17,077 nt of DNA. It comes from Vulcanimicrobiia bacterium (GTDB taxonomy: Bacteria; Eremiobacterota; Eremiobacteria; Baltobacterales; Baltobacteraceae). The notes beneath the pieces were generated by a model. That model was given only the letters and a program-made list of their open reading frames with translations. It was not told where the DNA came from and made no database searches. Location: positions 1-17,077 of the forward strand of contig JAMXLG010000434.1 in NCBI GenBank assembly GCA_024281135.1. Direction: 5' to 3'. This document shows positions 6,132-14,035 of this stretch, piece by piece. The position numbers and the translations under genes were made by a program. Within the stretch, counting starts at the first letter, position 1; every line of letters starts with the position of its first letter.

Positions 6132-7871
6132 ATGCATCGCCCCATGCTTTCGAATGCCGAGATCGCGAAAAAGTTGATCGAGATCCGCACGCTGATGGAG
6201 ATGGCGGGCGAGACGTTTTACAAATACACGGCCTTTGAGAAGGCCGCTGCTTCCGTGGAAAACGCCCCACCGCTGCGCGACGTCATCGCGGCCGGGGAAC
6301 TGACGAAGATTCCCGGGATCGGCAAATCGATCGCGGTCGTGATCGAACAGTTGCACGAACATGGAACGGCGGACGCGCTCGAAGTGCTCTATCAAACGTT
6401 TCCGCCGACGATCGTCGAGGTGCTCGGCGTGAGCGGCATCGGTGCAAAAACGGCCGCCATGCTGTGGCGCGACTATTCGATCGGCTCACTTGCAGATCTC
6501 GAGGTGGCGATCTCGCAGGGCAGTTTGGCCGGCGTTCCGCGTTTGGGCGAAAAGACGATCGACAATTGGCGCCGCGGCATCCTCGCATACAAAGGACGGC
6601 AGAAGCGCACGCCGCTTGCTCGTGCACAAGCCATCGCGCGAGAAGCGATGGCGTTTCTGCGCGACGGGCCGCCGATTCATCGATTGACATACGCGGGATC
6701 CATGCGCAGGCAAGAAGTCACGGTCGGCGATATCGACCTCATCTGCACCTCTTCCGATGCTGCGGCGGTGACGTCGCACTTCGCCACGTGGGATCGCGCC
6801 GAGGCCGTGCTCGCGGAAGGGCCGACGAAGACGAGCATTTGGCTGCACAGCGGATTGCAGATCGATCTGCGTGTGCTTCCCGATCATCTGTACGGAAATT
6901 TGCTCCAGCACTTTACCGGCTCGCGCGAGCACAACATCAAGGTGCGTGAATACGCGGTGCGCAACAATTTGCGCGTCAGCGAGAACGGCATTCTCAATCT
7001 CGAAACGGGTGACGTCATTACCTGTTCCGAGGAAGAAGGCGTCTACGAAGCGCTCGGCATGCAATTCATTCCGCCCGAATTGCGCAGCGGTCTCGACGAA
7101 GTCGATCTCGCACGAGCGCGCGCGCTGCCGATACTGATCGAGCCTTCCGACGTTCGCGGCGATTTTCACATGCATTGCACGTGGAGCGACGGACGGAACT
7201 CATTGGAAGAGATGATCGCTGCGGCAAAGGCACGCGGGTACGAGTATCACGCCATCAGCGATCATTCGTGGGGCCGCGGTCCGAAGTACGGACTCGATCC
7301 GGACGAACTCCGCAGGCAGCGCGAGGAGGTGACCGAGCTCGGTGCTCGCTACGGGATTCGTACGCTCTGCGCGTGCGAAGTGGACCTTCATGCAGACGGA
7401 AGCCTCGATTACGATGAGAGCGTGCTCGAAGCGTTGGATGTCGTGATTGCGAGCGTTCATTCCGCAATGAATATCGGACGCGACGCGATGACGCAGCGGC
7501 TCATTCGCGCTTGCGAAAATCCGTACGTCACGATCATCGGTCATCCCACTGGACGCATGCTCGACGGTTTCCCGGGTTACGATTTTGATTACGATGCCGT
7601 TTTCGAAGCAGCAGCACGCACGGGAACCGCGCTCGAAATCGACGGTCAAGCGCTCCGGCTCGATCTTCCGGCTCAGTTGGCGCGGCGGGCGAAAACCTTC
7701 GGCGTTACGTTCACCGTTGATTCAGACGCTCATGGTGTTGAAGACCTGAGTAACGTCGAACTCGCGGTCGGACAAGCGCGCCGCGCCGGTCTCACTAAAG
7801 ATGACGTACTCAATGCGCGACCGTTAGAGGACGTGCTTGCATTCGTATCCCGCAAGAGGAGTCGGGTATGA
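6132..7871 (+). CDS. polX: DNA polymerase/3'-5' exonuclease PolX
   Basis: This is a 579-residue family X DNA polymerase fused to a PHP domain, matching the usual length of about 570-580. PolX fills short gaps in base-excision repair and has Mn-dependent 3'-5' exonuclease activity. Helix-hairpin-helix motifs are PGIG (61-64) and SGIG (101-104). The nucleotidyltransferase site has GSMRR at 189-193 and the metal-binding GDIDL with Asp200 and Asp202, plus Asp245 in QIDL. The PHP domain carries HMH (346-348), SDHS (His378), EVDLH (Glu416, His420), His443, GHP (His471) and DSDAH (Asp532, His534), so both active sites look complete. The start could be the ATG at 6132 or the one at 6144; 6132 is given. 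Its stop overlaps the next gene as ATGA. Confidence 0.95.
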   Translation: MHRPMLSNAEIAKKLIEIRTLMEMAGETFYKYTAFEKAAASVENAPPLRDVIAAGELTKIPGIGKSIAVVIEQLHEHGTADALEVLYQTFPPTIVEVLGVSGIGAKTAAMLWRDYSIGSLADLEVAISQGSLAGVPRLGEKTIDNWRRGILAYKGRQKRTPLARAQAIAREAMAFLRDGPPIHRLTYAGSMRRQEVTVGDIDLICTSSDAAAVTSHFATWDRAEAVLAEGPTKTSIWLHSGLQIDLRVLPDHLYGNLLQHFTGSREHNIKVREYAVRNNLRVSENGILNLETGDVITCSEEEGVYEALGMQFIPPELRSGLDEVDLARARALPILIEPSDVRGDFHMHCTWSDGRNSLEEMIAAAKARGYEYHAISDHSWGRGPKYGLDPDELRRQREEVTELGARYGIRTLCACEVDLHADGSLDYDESVLEALDVVIASVHSAMNIGRDAMTQRLIRACENPYVTIIGHPTGRMLDGFPGYDFDYDAVFEAAARTGTALEIDGQALRLDLPAQLARRAKTFGVTFTVDSDAHGVEDLSNVELAVGQARRAGLTKDDVLNARPLEDVLAFVSRKRSRV

Positions 7872-8668
7872 TCGAAACGCTCTTGCTTCGTGCACCCGAT
7901 GGTGTCCCCACCGGTGCGCGCGTCGCGGGCGCCCGCGGGCCCGCACTCGTGTTCGTGCACGGTGTCGGTTCCACTGCGGCGATTTGGGACTATCAACTGC
8001 GCGCGTTCGAGGATCACACCCGCTGCATGGCAATCGAATTACGCGGCAACGGCGTTCCGAAGCCCGAACCGGATCCTGCTGCAATCACGCGCGAAGCCTA
8101 CGCGGCCGATGTGCTCGCCGTTGCCGATGCGCAGGGCGTCGAGACGTTCACGATCGTTGGCTGCAGTTTGGGCGGCGTCGTCGCTTTCGAACTGTGGAAA
8201 CGCGCGCCGCAACGCATCGACGCGATGGTCATCGTCGGAAGCTTCGCCGCGTATCCGAACGCCCGAATGTGCGCCGACGGCATCAAAGCCGCAGTGGTGG
8301 AAGCGGGCGGAATGCCCGCCTTCACGCAGGCAAGGGCTGCAAGGCTGGGATTGCCTCCGGAACGCTTGGCTGAAACCGTCGAGCAAATGGCCTCCAAAGA
8401 CTCTGCATCGTATATCGCCGCAACGGAAGCAACGTGGACGGGCGATTACACCACTCTGCTGCCGACGATCGACGTGCCGGTTCTCGTTTCATGTGGTGAA
8501 CGAGATACGATCGCGCCGCTCGCGCTCTCCGAAACAATTGCTTCCGGAATTCCAGGTGCCGATTTGATCGTGGTTCCAGATGCCGGTCATGTTGCAAACG
8601 CCGATAATCCAGTCTTTTTTAACGCCATGTTGGAGCGATTTTTACGGCGCGAAGCAGTAAGCGTCTAG
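7868..8668 (+). CDS. Alpha/beta hydrolase
   Basis: This 266-residue protein has a full alpha/beta-hydrolase triad: Ser100 in the elbow GCSLGG (98-103), Asp213 in CGERDTIAP and His241 in DAGHVANADNP. The HG at 31-32 (FVHGVGS) forms the oxyanion hole. No signal peptide is present, so it is probably cytoplasmic. The layout is close to 3-oxoadipate enol-lactone hydrolases and related esterases or lactonases, but the substrate cannot be assigned. An AGAGGAG ribosome-binding site precedes the start, which also overlaps the polX stop. The next gene begins two bases after its stop. Confidence 0.9.
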   Translation: MIETLLLRAPDGVPTGARVAGARGPALVFVHGVGSTAAIWDYQLRAFEDHTRCMAIELRGNGVPKPEPDPAAITREAYAADVLAVADAQGVETFTIVGCSLGGVVAFELWKRAPQRIDAMVIVGSFAAYPNARMCADGIKAAVVEAGGMPAFTQARAARLGLPPERLAETVEQMASKDSASYIAATEATWTGDYTTLLPTIDVPVLVSCGERDTIAPLALSETIASGIPGADLIVVPDAGHVANADNPVFFNAMLERFLRREAVSV

Positions 8669-8670
8669 CG

Positions 8671-11370
8671 ATGATACCCGCAAAGCATCCGGCGAACGAG
8701 CGAGAGCGCGTGCAAGCGCTTCGGGAATACGATCTCCTCGATACTCCCGAAGAACCGCTCTACGATGCGTTCACCGAGCTTGCGCGGGAAATCACCGGGA
8801 CGAGCATCTCGGTCATCACGCTTATCGATCGAGATCGAGCGTGGGCGAAGTCGCACCTCGGAATAACGAGACGCGAGAGTTCACGCGAAGAGTCATTCTG
8901 CGCGCACGTCGTCGAGAACGGCAAAACAATGGTCGTGGGCGACGCGCGTGACGACAACCGCTTTTCAGACAACCCGAACGTCGTCGGCGAACCGTTCATC
9001 CGGTTTTACGCGGGTGTTCCATTGACGAACCCGGACGGCTATACGATCGGGACGCTCTGCGTGATCGATACGGTGCCGAAGAAGCTCAGCGAATCCCAAC
9101 TCGGTATCCTGGCTCAGCTTGCGCGCACCCTCATGACGGTTATCGAGGGACGGCGGCGCCTCACCTCGCTCTTCGATGCTGCGCACATCGACGTCTTCAC
9201 GATCGATCCGCACGACGGAACCGTTCTATTTGCTTCGCGCGGAGCGTGCCGCCGCCTAAACTATTCCCGCTCGCAGCTGCTCGGGATGCCGATTTACGAC
9301 ATCATTCCGGGCACGGAAGCTGCGGAGTTGCGCGAGATCTCCAAGCGATTGCATCATGGTGAACAGCTGGTTCGGGAAGCCGAGTTGACGCGGAGCGACG
9401 GCTCTACCTATCCGGTCGAGTTGCGCATGGATATTACGCGCGAACGAGGCGAAGAACGGATCCTCGTCATCGCGATCGATCTGACGGAACGCCGCCTGCA
9501 GCAAAAGGAAATCGAACTGCTGCTCGGCGCGATCGACGTTGCAGGCGACGTCATTCTCGTCTACGAGGTGACGGAAGCGGGTGAGTTGCGTTTGGCGTAC
9601 ATGAACGAGGCGTACGTCGAGCAATCGGGATATACGCGCAAAGAAGCGATCGGGCGAACGATGGACGAGTTTCGGCAATCCATGCCAGACGACGAGGGCA
9701 TGCGCGTGATTCGCGCGTCGATCGCGGCAGGGACGGCGTCGCAGTCGGAAGTTGCCAGTTACCGTAAAGACGGCACCACGTACTGGAATCAAGTGTCGCT
9801 GCACCCCGTTCGCAATGCGCAAGGCGACGTTACGCACTGGATATCGATCGAACGCGATATCACCGAAGAAGTTGCACGCACCTCGGCGCTCGCCGAAGAG
9901 CACGATCGTCTGCTCGCGTTGACACGCGCGGCTCGAAGGTTGTTCACGGCGCTCGATGCACGTTCGATCGTTACGACCGGCCGTGAGGTGATCTTGCAAT
10001 TGATCGGCGGCGAAGGGCGCGTGCTTGCGGTTCGCGCGGACGGATTGGTGGCGCCAGTCGACGAGCTGGGCGTGGTGGATTGGTCGACGGCGAAACGCGA
10101 TCAACTCGCCGAGCAAGCCGTCGCGACGCGGTCGCGTATCGTGGATGACGATCATACACGTGCCGTCGCGCCCGCGGGACAGTTTGCCGACGCCCGCTAT
10201 GCGCTCGAGCTTCGCGTCAGCAGTATTCGCGCGTTGCGCAACACCGATCTCTTTGTGTTCGATTTGATCGCCGAGTATTTTGCCGTCGCGTCTCGCAACG
10301 TGTCGCTCTATCACGAACTCGACGAGCGGCGTAGCGCGGTTCTCGAGCTAAATCAAACCAAGAGCGATTTAATTACGATGCTTGCGCATGATTTCCGCGG
10401 TCCCCTTACCTCGATCGTTGGGTCCTCCGAGCTTACGAGCGAATTCGGGGATGTCAATGACGAGCAGCGAGAGCTCCTCGATACGATCAAACGCTCCGCG
10501 CTGCAGCTCTCCGAACTCGCCACGGATACGCTAACGCTTTCACGTTTAGAGCGTAACGAGGTCATGCTGCAAGTCGGAGAAGTCGATCTCGAGGTTCTTA
10601 TATCATCGATCGTCGCGCAGCTTGCCGACCGGCGTATCGTGCCGCTCGACGTGAGCGGAGACACGCGAGTAAACGGCGACGTTGAACGGTTGCGTCAGGT
10701 CTTTACGAATCTCATCGACAACGCGATCAAGTATTCGCCGAACGGCGAACAGCCCGGCGTGCGCATCGAAGGCCGCGAGAACGATGTCGTCGTTACCGTG
10801 ACCGATCGCGGCATCGGCATTCCAGCGGGCGAAGTGTCGCGAGTGTTCGATCGTTTCTCTCGCGCGTCAAATGCGCGCCGCCTACGAATTTCCGGCACGG
10901 GTTTCGGCTTGTTCCTGACCAAGCAATTAGTCCATCTGCACGGCGGAACGATCGCAGTCGAAAGCGACGAGGGACGAGGCAGCCGGTTCATCGTGACGTT
11001 GCCGCGGCGCGTCGACCGCAGCGCGGTTCCGCGCACCGTCGTTGCATACGATCCACAGCGAGAGTATTCGTACCTCGAATATGGATTGCAAGAGGCGGGG
11101 TACCGCGTTCTTTTTGCGAGCGCAGTCGATGAGGTCATGGGGATTGCAGACGCGCAAACCGTCGACGCAGTTATTGTCACCGCACCCGACGCCTTGAGCG
11201 CCACGGGTGCCGTTCAACTGCGTGCGTTCAGTCGTGAGCGCGATATCCCGGTGATTGCGATCCGCGGCGAGAAGAATCTTGAACGGCTGGCTCCAGCGAT
11301 GACGTTCGCTCGGCCCGTGCTGGTCGCCGAGGTTGTCGCCGGCTTGGAACGGCTTCTCGTTACGCCGTGA
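8671..11370 (+). CDS. GAF/PAS sensor histidine kinase with pseudoreceiver
   Basis: This is an 899-residue kinase without membrane segments, so a cytoplasmic sensor. A GAF domain spans about 25-160, PAS about 165-275, a second, LOV-like PAS about 285-400, and a probable second, more diverged GAF about 415-545. The dimerisation domain has the phosphoacceptor His573 in LAHDFRGPL. The ATP domain has NLIDNAIKYSP (Asn684), TDRGIGIP (711-718) and GTGFGL (742-747). Residues 788-897 resemble a response-regulator receiver, but the acceptor Asp position in DAVIVTAPD is Thr837, and the usual Lys-Pro is Arg881-Pro. The second PAS resembles LOV domains (YRKDGTTYWN) but has Met331 where the flavin-binding Cys would be. 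It follows the hydrolase gene by 2 bp. No response regulator is in the window. The last 11 bp overlap the fdhD end. Confidence 0.92.
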   Translation: MIPAKHPANERERVQALREYDLLDTPEEPLYDAFTELAREITGTSISVITLIDRDRAWAKSHLGITRRESSREESFCAHVVENGKTMVVGDARDDNRFSDNPNVVGEPFIRFYAGVPLTNPDGYTIGTLCVIDTVPKKLSESQLGILAQLARTLMTVIEGRRRLTSLFDAAHIDVFTIDPHDGTVLFASRGACRRLNYSRSQLLGMPIYDIIPGTEAAELREISKRLHHGEQLVREAELTRSDGSTYPVELRMDITRERGEERILVIAIDLTERRLQQKEIELLLGAIDVAGDVILVYEVTEAGELRLAYMNEAYVEQSGYTRKEAIGRTMDEFRQSMPDDEGMRVIRASIAAGTASQSEVASYRKDGTTYWNQVSLHPVRNAQGDVTHWISIERDITEEVARTSALAEEHDRLLALTRAARRLFTALDARSIVTTGREVILQLIGGEGRVLAVRADGLVAPVDELGVVDWSTAKRDQLAEQAVATRSRIVDDDHTRAVAPAGQFADARYALELRVSSIRALRNTDLFVFDLIAEYFAVASRNVSLYHELDERRSAVLELNQTKSDLITMLAHDFRGPLTSIVGSSELTSEFGDVNDEQRELLDTIKRSALQLSELATDTLTLSRLERNEVMLQVGEVDLEVLISSIVAQLADRRIVPLDVSGDTRVNGDVERLRQVFTNLIDNAIKYSPNGEQPGVRIEGRENDVVVTVTDRGIGIPAGEVSRVFDRFSRASNARRLRISGTGFGLFLTKQLVHLHGGTIAVESDEGRGSRFIVTLPRRVDRSAVPRTVVAYDPQREYSYLEYGLQEAGYRVLFASAVDEVMGIADAQTVDAVIVTAPDALSATGAVQLRAFSRERDIPVIAIRGEKNLERLAPAMTFARPVLVAEVVAGLERLLVTP

Positions 11371-12208
11371 TGCGCTCGCTCGCGTTATAGACGTTCGCGC
11401 GCGTTCCGCGCGCGAATCCTGCGAGCGTGATGTTGAATGCACGCGCCAAGTCAACGGCGAGGCTACTCGGCGCAGAGACGGCCAGCAGGATCGGGATGCG
11501 CGCCACCGCCGCCTTCTGCAGAATCTCAAAGCTTGCGCGACCGCTCACCACCATCACGTGCCCGTGCAGCGGGAATACGTTCTCCAACAATGCCCACCCC
11601 GTCAATTTGTCCACCGCGTTATGGCGACCGATATCTTCGCGCACGGCCACGAGCGTGCCGTCGGGACGAAAGAGCGCCGCTGCGTGAACTCCGCCCGTCG
11701 TCGTGAAAACGCGCTGCGCTTGTTGCATGCGCTCGGGGAGGGTGTAGAGCACGGAGCGCGAGATGCGGACGTCATCCGTCATCGGCTCTACGCCGGCGTC
11801 GAGCAATGCGTCGAGATTTGCGCGGCCGCAGACACCGCAGGAGCTGCTCATCGCGAAGTGCCGTTCGAAGCGCGATGCATCGGGAAGCTGACCCGCTGCG
11901 AGTTCGATGTTGACGATGTTGTACCGCTGCTCCGCGTCGATTTCAGGATCGACGCAATAGCTTACGCCCGCGAGATCGCTGCGGTGACGAACGATCCCTT
12001 CGCTCAATGCGAATCCGATGGCCAGTTCGAAGTCGTTTCCGGGAGTGCGCATCGTCACCGCAAGCGTCTGCGTCGCGCCTCCCGCGATTAGACGTAATTC
12101 GAGCGGCTCTTCGGTGACGACGCGATCGTAGTCTCGCTTTGTCGTCTCCGCGTCGATGCGCTCGATGGCTGTTTCGACCGTGCGCCCCGGTCGCGCTGTT
12201 TCGTTCAT
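11360..12208 (-). CDS. fdhD: Formate dehydrogenase accessory sulfurtransferase FdhD
   Basis: This is a 282-residue FdhD-family protein. FdhD carries sulfur from the cysteine desulfurase IscS to the molybdopterin cofactor of formate dehydrogenase, which is inactive without it. The family signature SSCGVCG is at residues 122-128, with Cys124 and Cys127 as the sulfur-transfer pair. TEEPLELRL (32-40), MRTPGNDFELAIGF (53-66), VREDIGRHNAVDK and VVSGRASFEILQKA are conserved family stretches. The start overlaps the nrfD stop as ATGA, so it is the last gene of the fdh operon. Its 3' end overlaps the convergent kinase gene by 11 bp, with no terminator between them. Confidence 0.95.
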   Translation of the reverse strand: MNETARPGRTVETAIERIDAETTKRDYDRVVTEEPLELRLIAGGATQTLAVTMRTPGNDFELAIGFALSEGIVRHRSDLAGVSYCVDPEIDAEQRYNIVNIELAAGQLPDASRFERHFAMSSSCGVCGRANLDALLDAGVEPMTDDVRISRSVLYTLPERMQQAQRVFTTTGGVHAAALFRPDGTLVAVREDIGRHNAVDKLTGWALLENVFPLHGHVMVVSGRASFEILQKAAVARIPILLAVSAPSSLAVDLARAFNITLAGFARGTRANVYNASERITA

Positions 12209-13194
12209 TGTGGTTGACGGAATGCAGCGTGCGGATCGCGCGCCGATGTTTTCCCCGCTTCGATGACCGACTCACGAAGAACGTACCCACCGACCAGGTT
12301 GAGTACCGACGCGGCAGCGACGCGCAGTGTCTCGAGCGGCTTCGGAAGTTTGACTGTGCTGCCCAGCAGGCTCAGCGCGATCGGCGCGAGTGTTCCAGCT
12401 GCCATCGTATAGGTGCGAAGTTTCTTGCCGCGTGATCCCTCAAAGAGCGGCTTCGCATAGTCGCCCGCGCGACGTTCGAAGTCGGTGAGCAGCAAAATCT
12501 CTGCTGATCCCGCGACCATCTCCAAGCGCTCAAGCGCCTGCAGCGGTTCGGTGTTGCCTTGAATCGCACACAGCAAACTCGTGAGCGCGCACCCCGACGC
12601 GAGTCCCGAACAGACGAACGCTGCGGGAATGTGCCGTTTCCCGGCGGCCCACAGCGGATTTGCCGTCGACGTCAGCAACACGCCGGTGTATCCGGAGATG
12701 AAGGCACCGAGAAATGCTTGCATCGGAACCATGAAACCCGGAGCGATAAAACGCATCCAGCGCGGGAGGTGTCCGGTCAGCGCGAGTTCACGCATGACGT
12801 TCGCGCCTGCTGCGCCGGAATATGCGACGAGTCCCCATACGCCGAGCGACATTGGTGATTTGAATTTCACGATGCGCAGCATATGCAGAAAACGTTCGGG
12901 ACGGCCGAGATGCGAAATGAGCAACGCCGGATTCGCAGCCGCCAGTACGAGCGACGTGTACCGCGTGGTTCGTTTCAACTTTCTTCCGGACTCGCGTTCG
13001 GTGCGCGCCAGGAGTTGAATCAGGCCGAGGCCACCCATCACACCGCCGAGGAAGAGGTACGAGACCACGCTCGATTCCCAGTTCGGCGCCTTGAGCATGG
13101 GGCGGTCGTAGTACGTCGGAATGTTTGCGCGCGACTCTCCGTTGCGCGATGCGGCGCCGAGAAACGCCTCGTCGGGACTCGGAATGCTACGCAT
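12205..13194 (-). CDS. nrfD: NrfD/PsrC-type membrane subunit of formate dehydrogenase
   Basis: This is a 329-residue polytopic protein of the NrfD/PsrC/DmsC class, which exchanges electrons with quinones without heme. About eight membrane segments lie near 42-62, 77-96, 113-133, 150-175, 190-210, 222-238, 262-280 and 290-306. The family signature HLGRPERFLHML at 95-106, followed by KSPMSLGVWGL at 112-122, is clear. The longer frame from 13239 overlaps fdhB heavily, so the ATG at 13194, overlapping the fdhB stop by 8 bp, is preferred. In this operon it takes the place of the cytochrome b subunit FdnI/FdoI. It would anchor FdhAB and pass electrons to the quinone pool. Confidence 0.88.
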   Translation of the reverse strand: MRSIPSPDEAFLGAASRNGESRANIPTYYDRPMLKAPNWESSVVSYLFLGGVMGGLGLIQLLARTERESGRKLKRTTRYTSLVLAAANPALLISHLGRPERFLHMLRIVKFKSPMSLGVWGLVAYSGAAGANVMRELALTGHLPRWMRFIAPGFMVPMQAFLGAFISGYTGVLLTSTANPLWAAGKRHIPAAFVCSGLASGCALTSLLCAIQGNTEPLQALERLEMVAGSAEILLLTDFERRAGDYAKPLFEGSRGKKLRTYTMAAGTLAPIALSLLGSTVKLPKPLETLRVAAASVLNLVGGYVLRESVIEAGKTSARDPHAAFRQPQ

Positions 13195-14032
13195 TACGGA
13201 ACACAATCCATCCGGCAATCGCCAAGCCGAGCGCGGCAACGGCTGCTGCTGTATATCCTGCGGGCTGGCGCGTCGACGGAAGAACCGGCTGCGCGGGCAA
13301 GTTGTATGCTTCCGGCCGATCCGTCAACAAAAAGAATGCATTGAGCGGGCCAATGCCGCCGCCGACGTCATCCGCGCCGTAGAGTTGCGCTGCAACGCCC
13401 CGTTTGGCGAGCGTTTCTACGCGCACGCGTGCACGTTCGCGCAATTCGTCGACGTCACCGAATTGAATCGATTCTGTCGGACACGCTTTTGCGCACGCCG
13501 GCACGAAGCCGAGTTTTTGCCGGTCATAACACAGCGTGCACTTGCCGGCAACCCCACCGTGTCCTTGAATCGCCGTTTCGTCCTCGTCGAGACGCTCTTC
13601 GTTCAATGAGGCGACGTTATATCGCGTGCTTTCGGGATCAAATTTCTCGATTAAATCGACGACGCCGAAAGGACACGATACCACGCAGTAGCCGCAGCCG
13701 TTGCAGACGTCAGGCTGGATGAAAACCGAATCGAATTCGTTGCGAATGATCGCGCCGGTCGGACAGGCTTCCATGCAGCCCGCGTTCTTACAGTGTTTGC
13801 AGACGTCGCTGCTCATCAGCCATCTGTTTGCGACGCCTTCTTCAGTTGGAACCGTTTGCTCGATGAAGGCGACGTGGCGCCACGTCGTTCCTGAGAGTTC
13901 CAGCGTGTTGTCATATGAGTTTCCGCTGAACGCAAACCCGTCCGACGGCAACTCATTCCACTGTTTACACGCAACCTCACAAGCTTTGCAGCCGATGCAG
14001 AGAGTCGTGTCGGTAAAAAACCCCGTCGCCAC
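13187..14032 (-). CDS. fdhB: Formate dehydrogenase iron-sulfur subunit
   Basis: This is a 281-residue ferredoxin-like subunit with sixteen cysteines in four groups: C12, C15, C18, C22; C78, C81, C86, C90; C110, C113, C116, C120; and C165, C168, C180, C184. These would hold four [4Fe-4S] clusters that wire the catalytic subunit to the membrane, as in FdnH/FdoH. The C-terminus, about 261-278 (AAAVAALGLAIAGWIVF), is a single membrane helix like that of FdnH. It starts at a GTG three bases after the fdhA stop, with GAGGAG upstream as ribosome-binding site. Its stop overlaps the nrfD start. Confidence 0.94.
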   Translation of the reverse strand: MATGFFTDTTLCIGCKACEVACKQWNELPSDGFAFSGNSYDNTLELSGTTWRHVAFIEQTVPTEEGVANRWLMSSDVCKHCKNAGCMEACPTGAIIRNEFDSVFIQPDVCNGCGYCVVSCPFGVVDLIEKFDPESTRYNVASLNEERLDEDETAIQGHGGVAGKCTLCYDRQKLGFVPACAKACPTESIQFGDVDELRERARVRVETLAKRGVAAQLYGADDVGGGIGPLNAFFLLTDRPEAYNLPAQPVLPSTRQPAGYTAAAVAALGLAIAGWIVFRNA

Positions 14033-14035
14033 TCG

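Noticed and set aside
9256..10314. 352-residue minus-strand frame inside the kinase gene
   Set aside because: It lies wholly antisense to conserved PAS and GAF sequence, is rich in Arg and His and shows no family motif. It is a GC-rich shadow frame.
11333..12091. 252-residue plus-strand frame over fdhD
   Set aside because: It is antisense to clearly recognisable FdhD, including the CGVC motif. Composition is that of a shadow frame.
13195..13239. Upstream start for the NrfD protein at 13239
   Set aside because: It would overlap fdhB by over 50 bp, and the extra 15 residues have no support. The ATG at 13194 gives the short overlap seen elsewhere in the operon.
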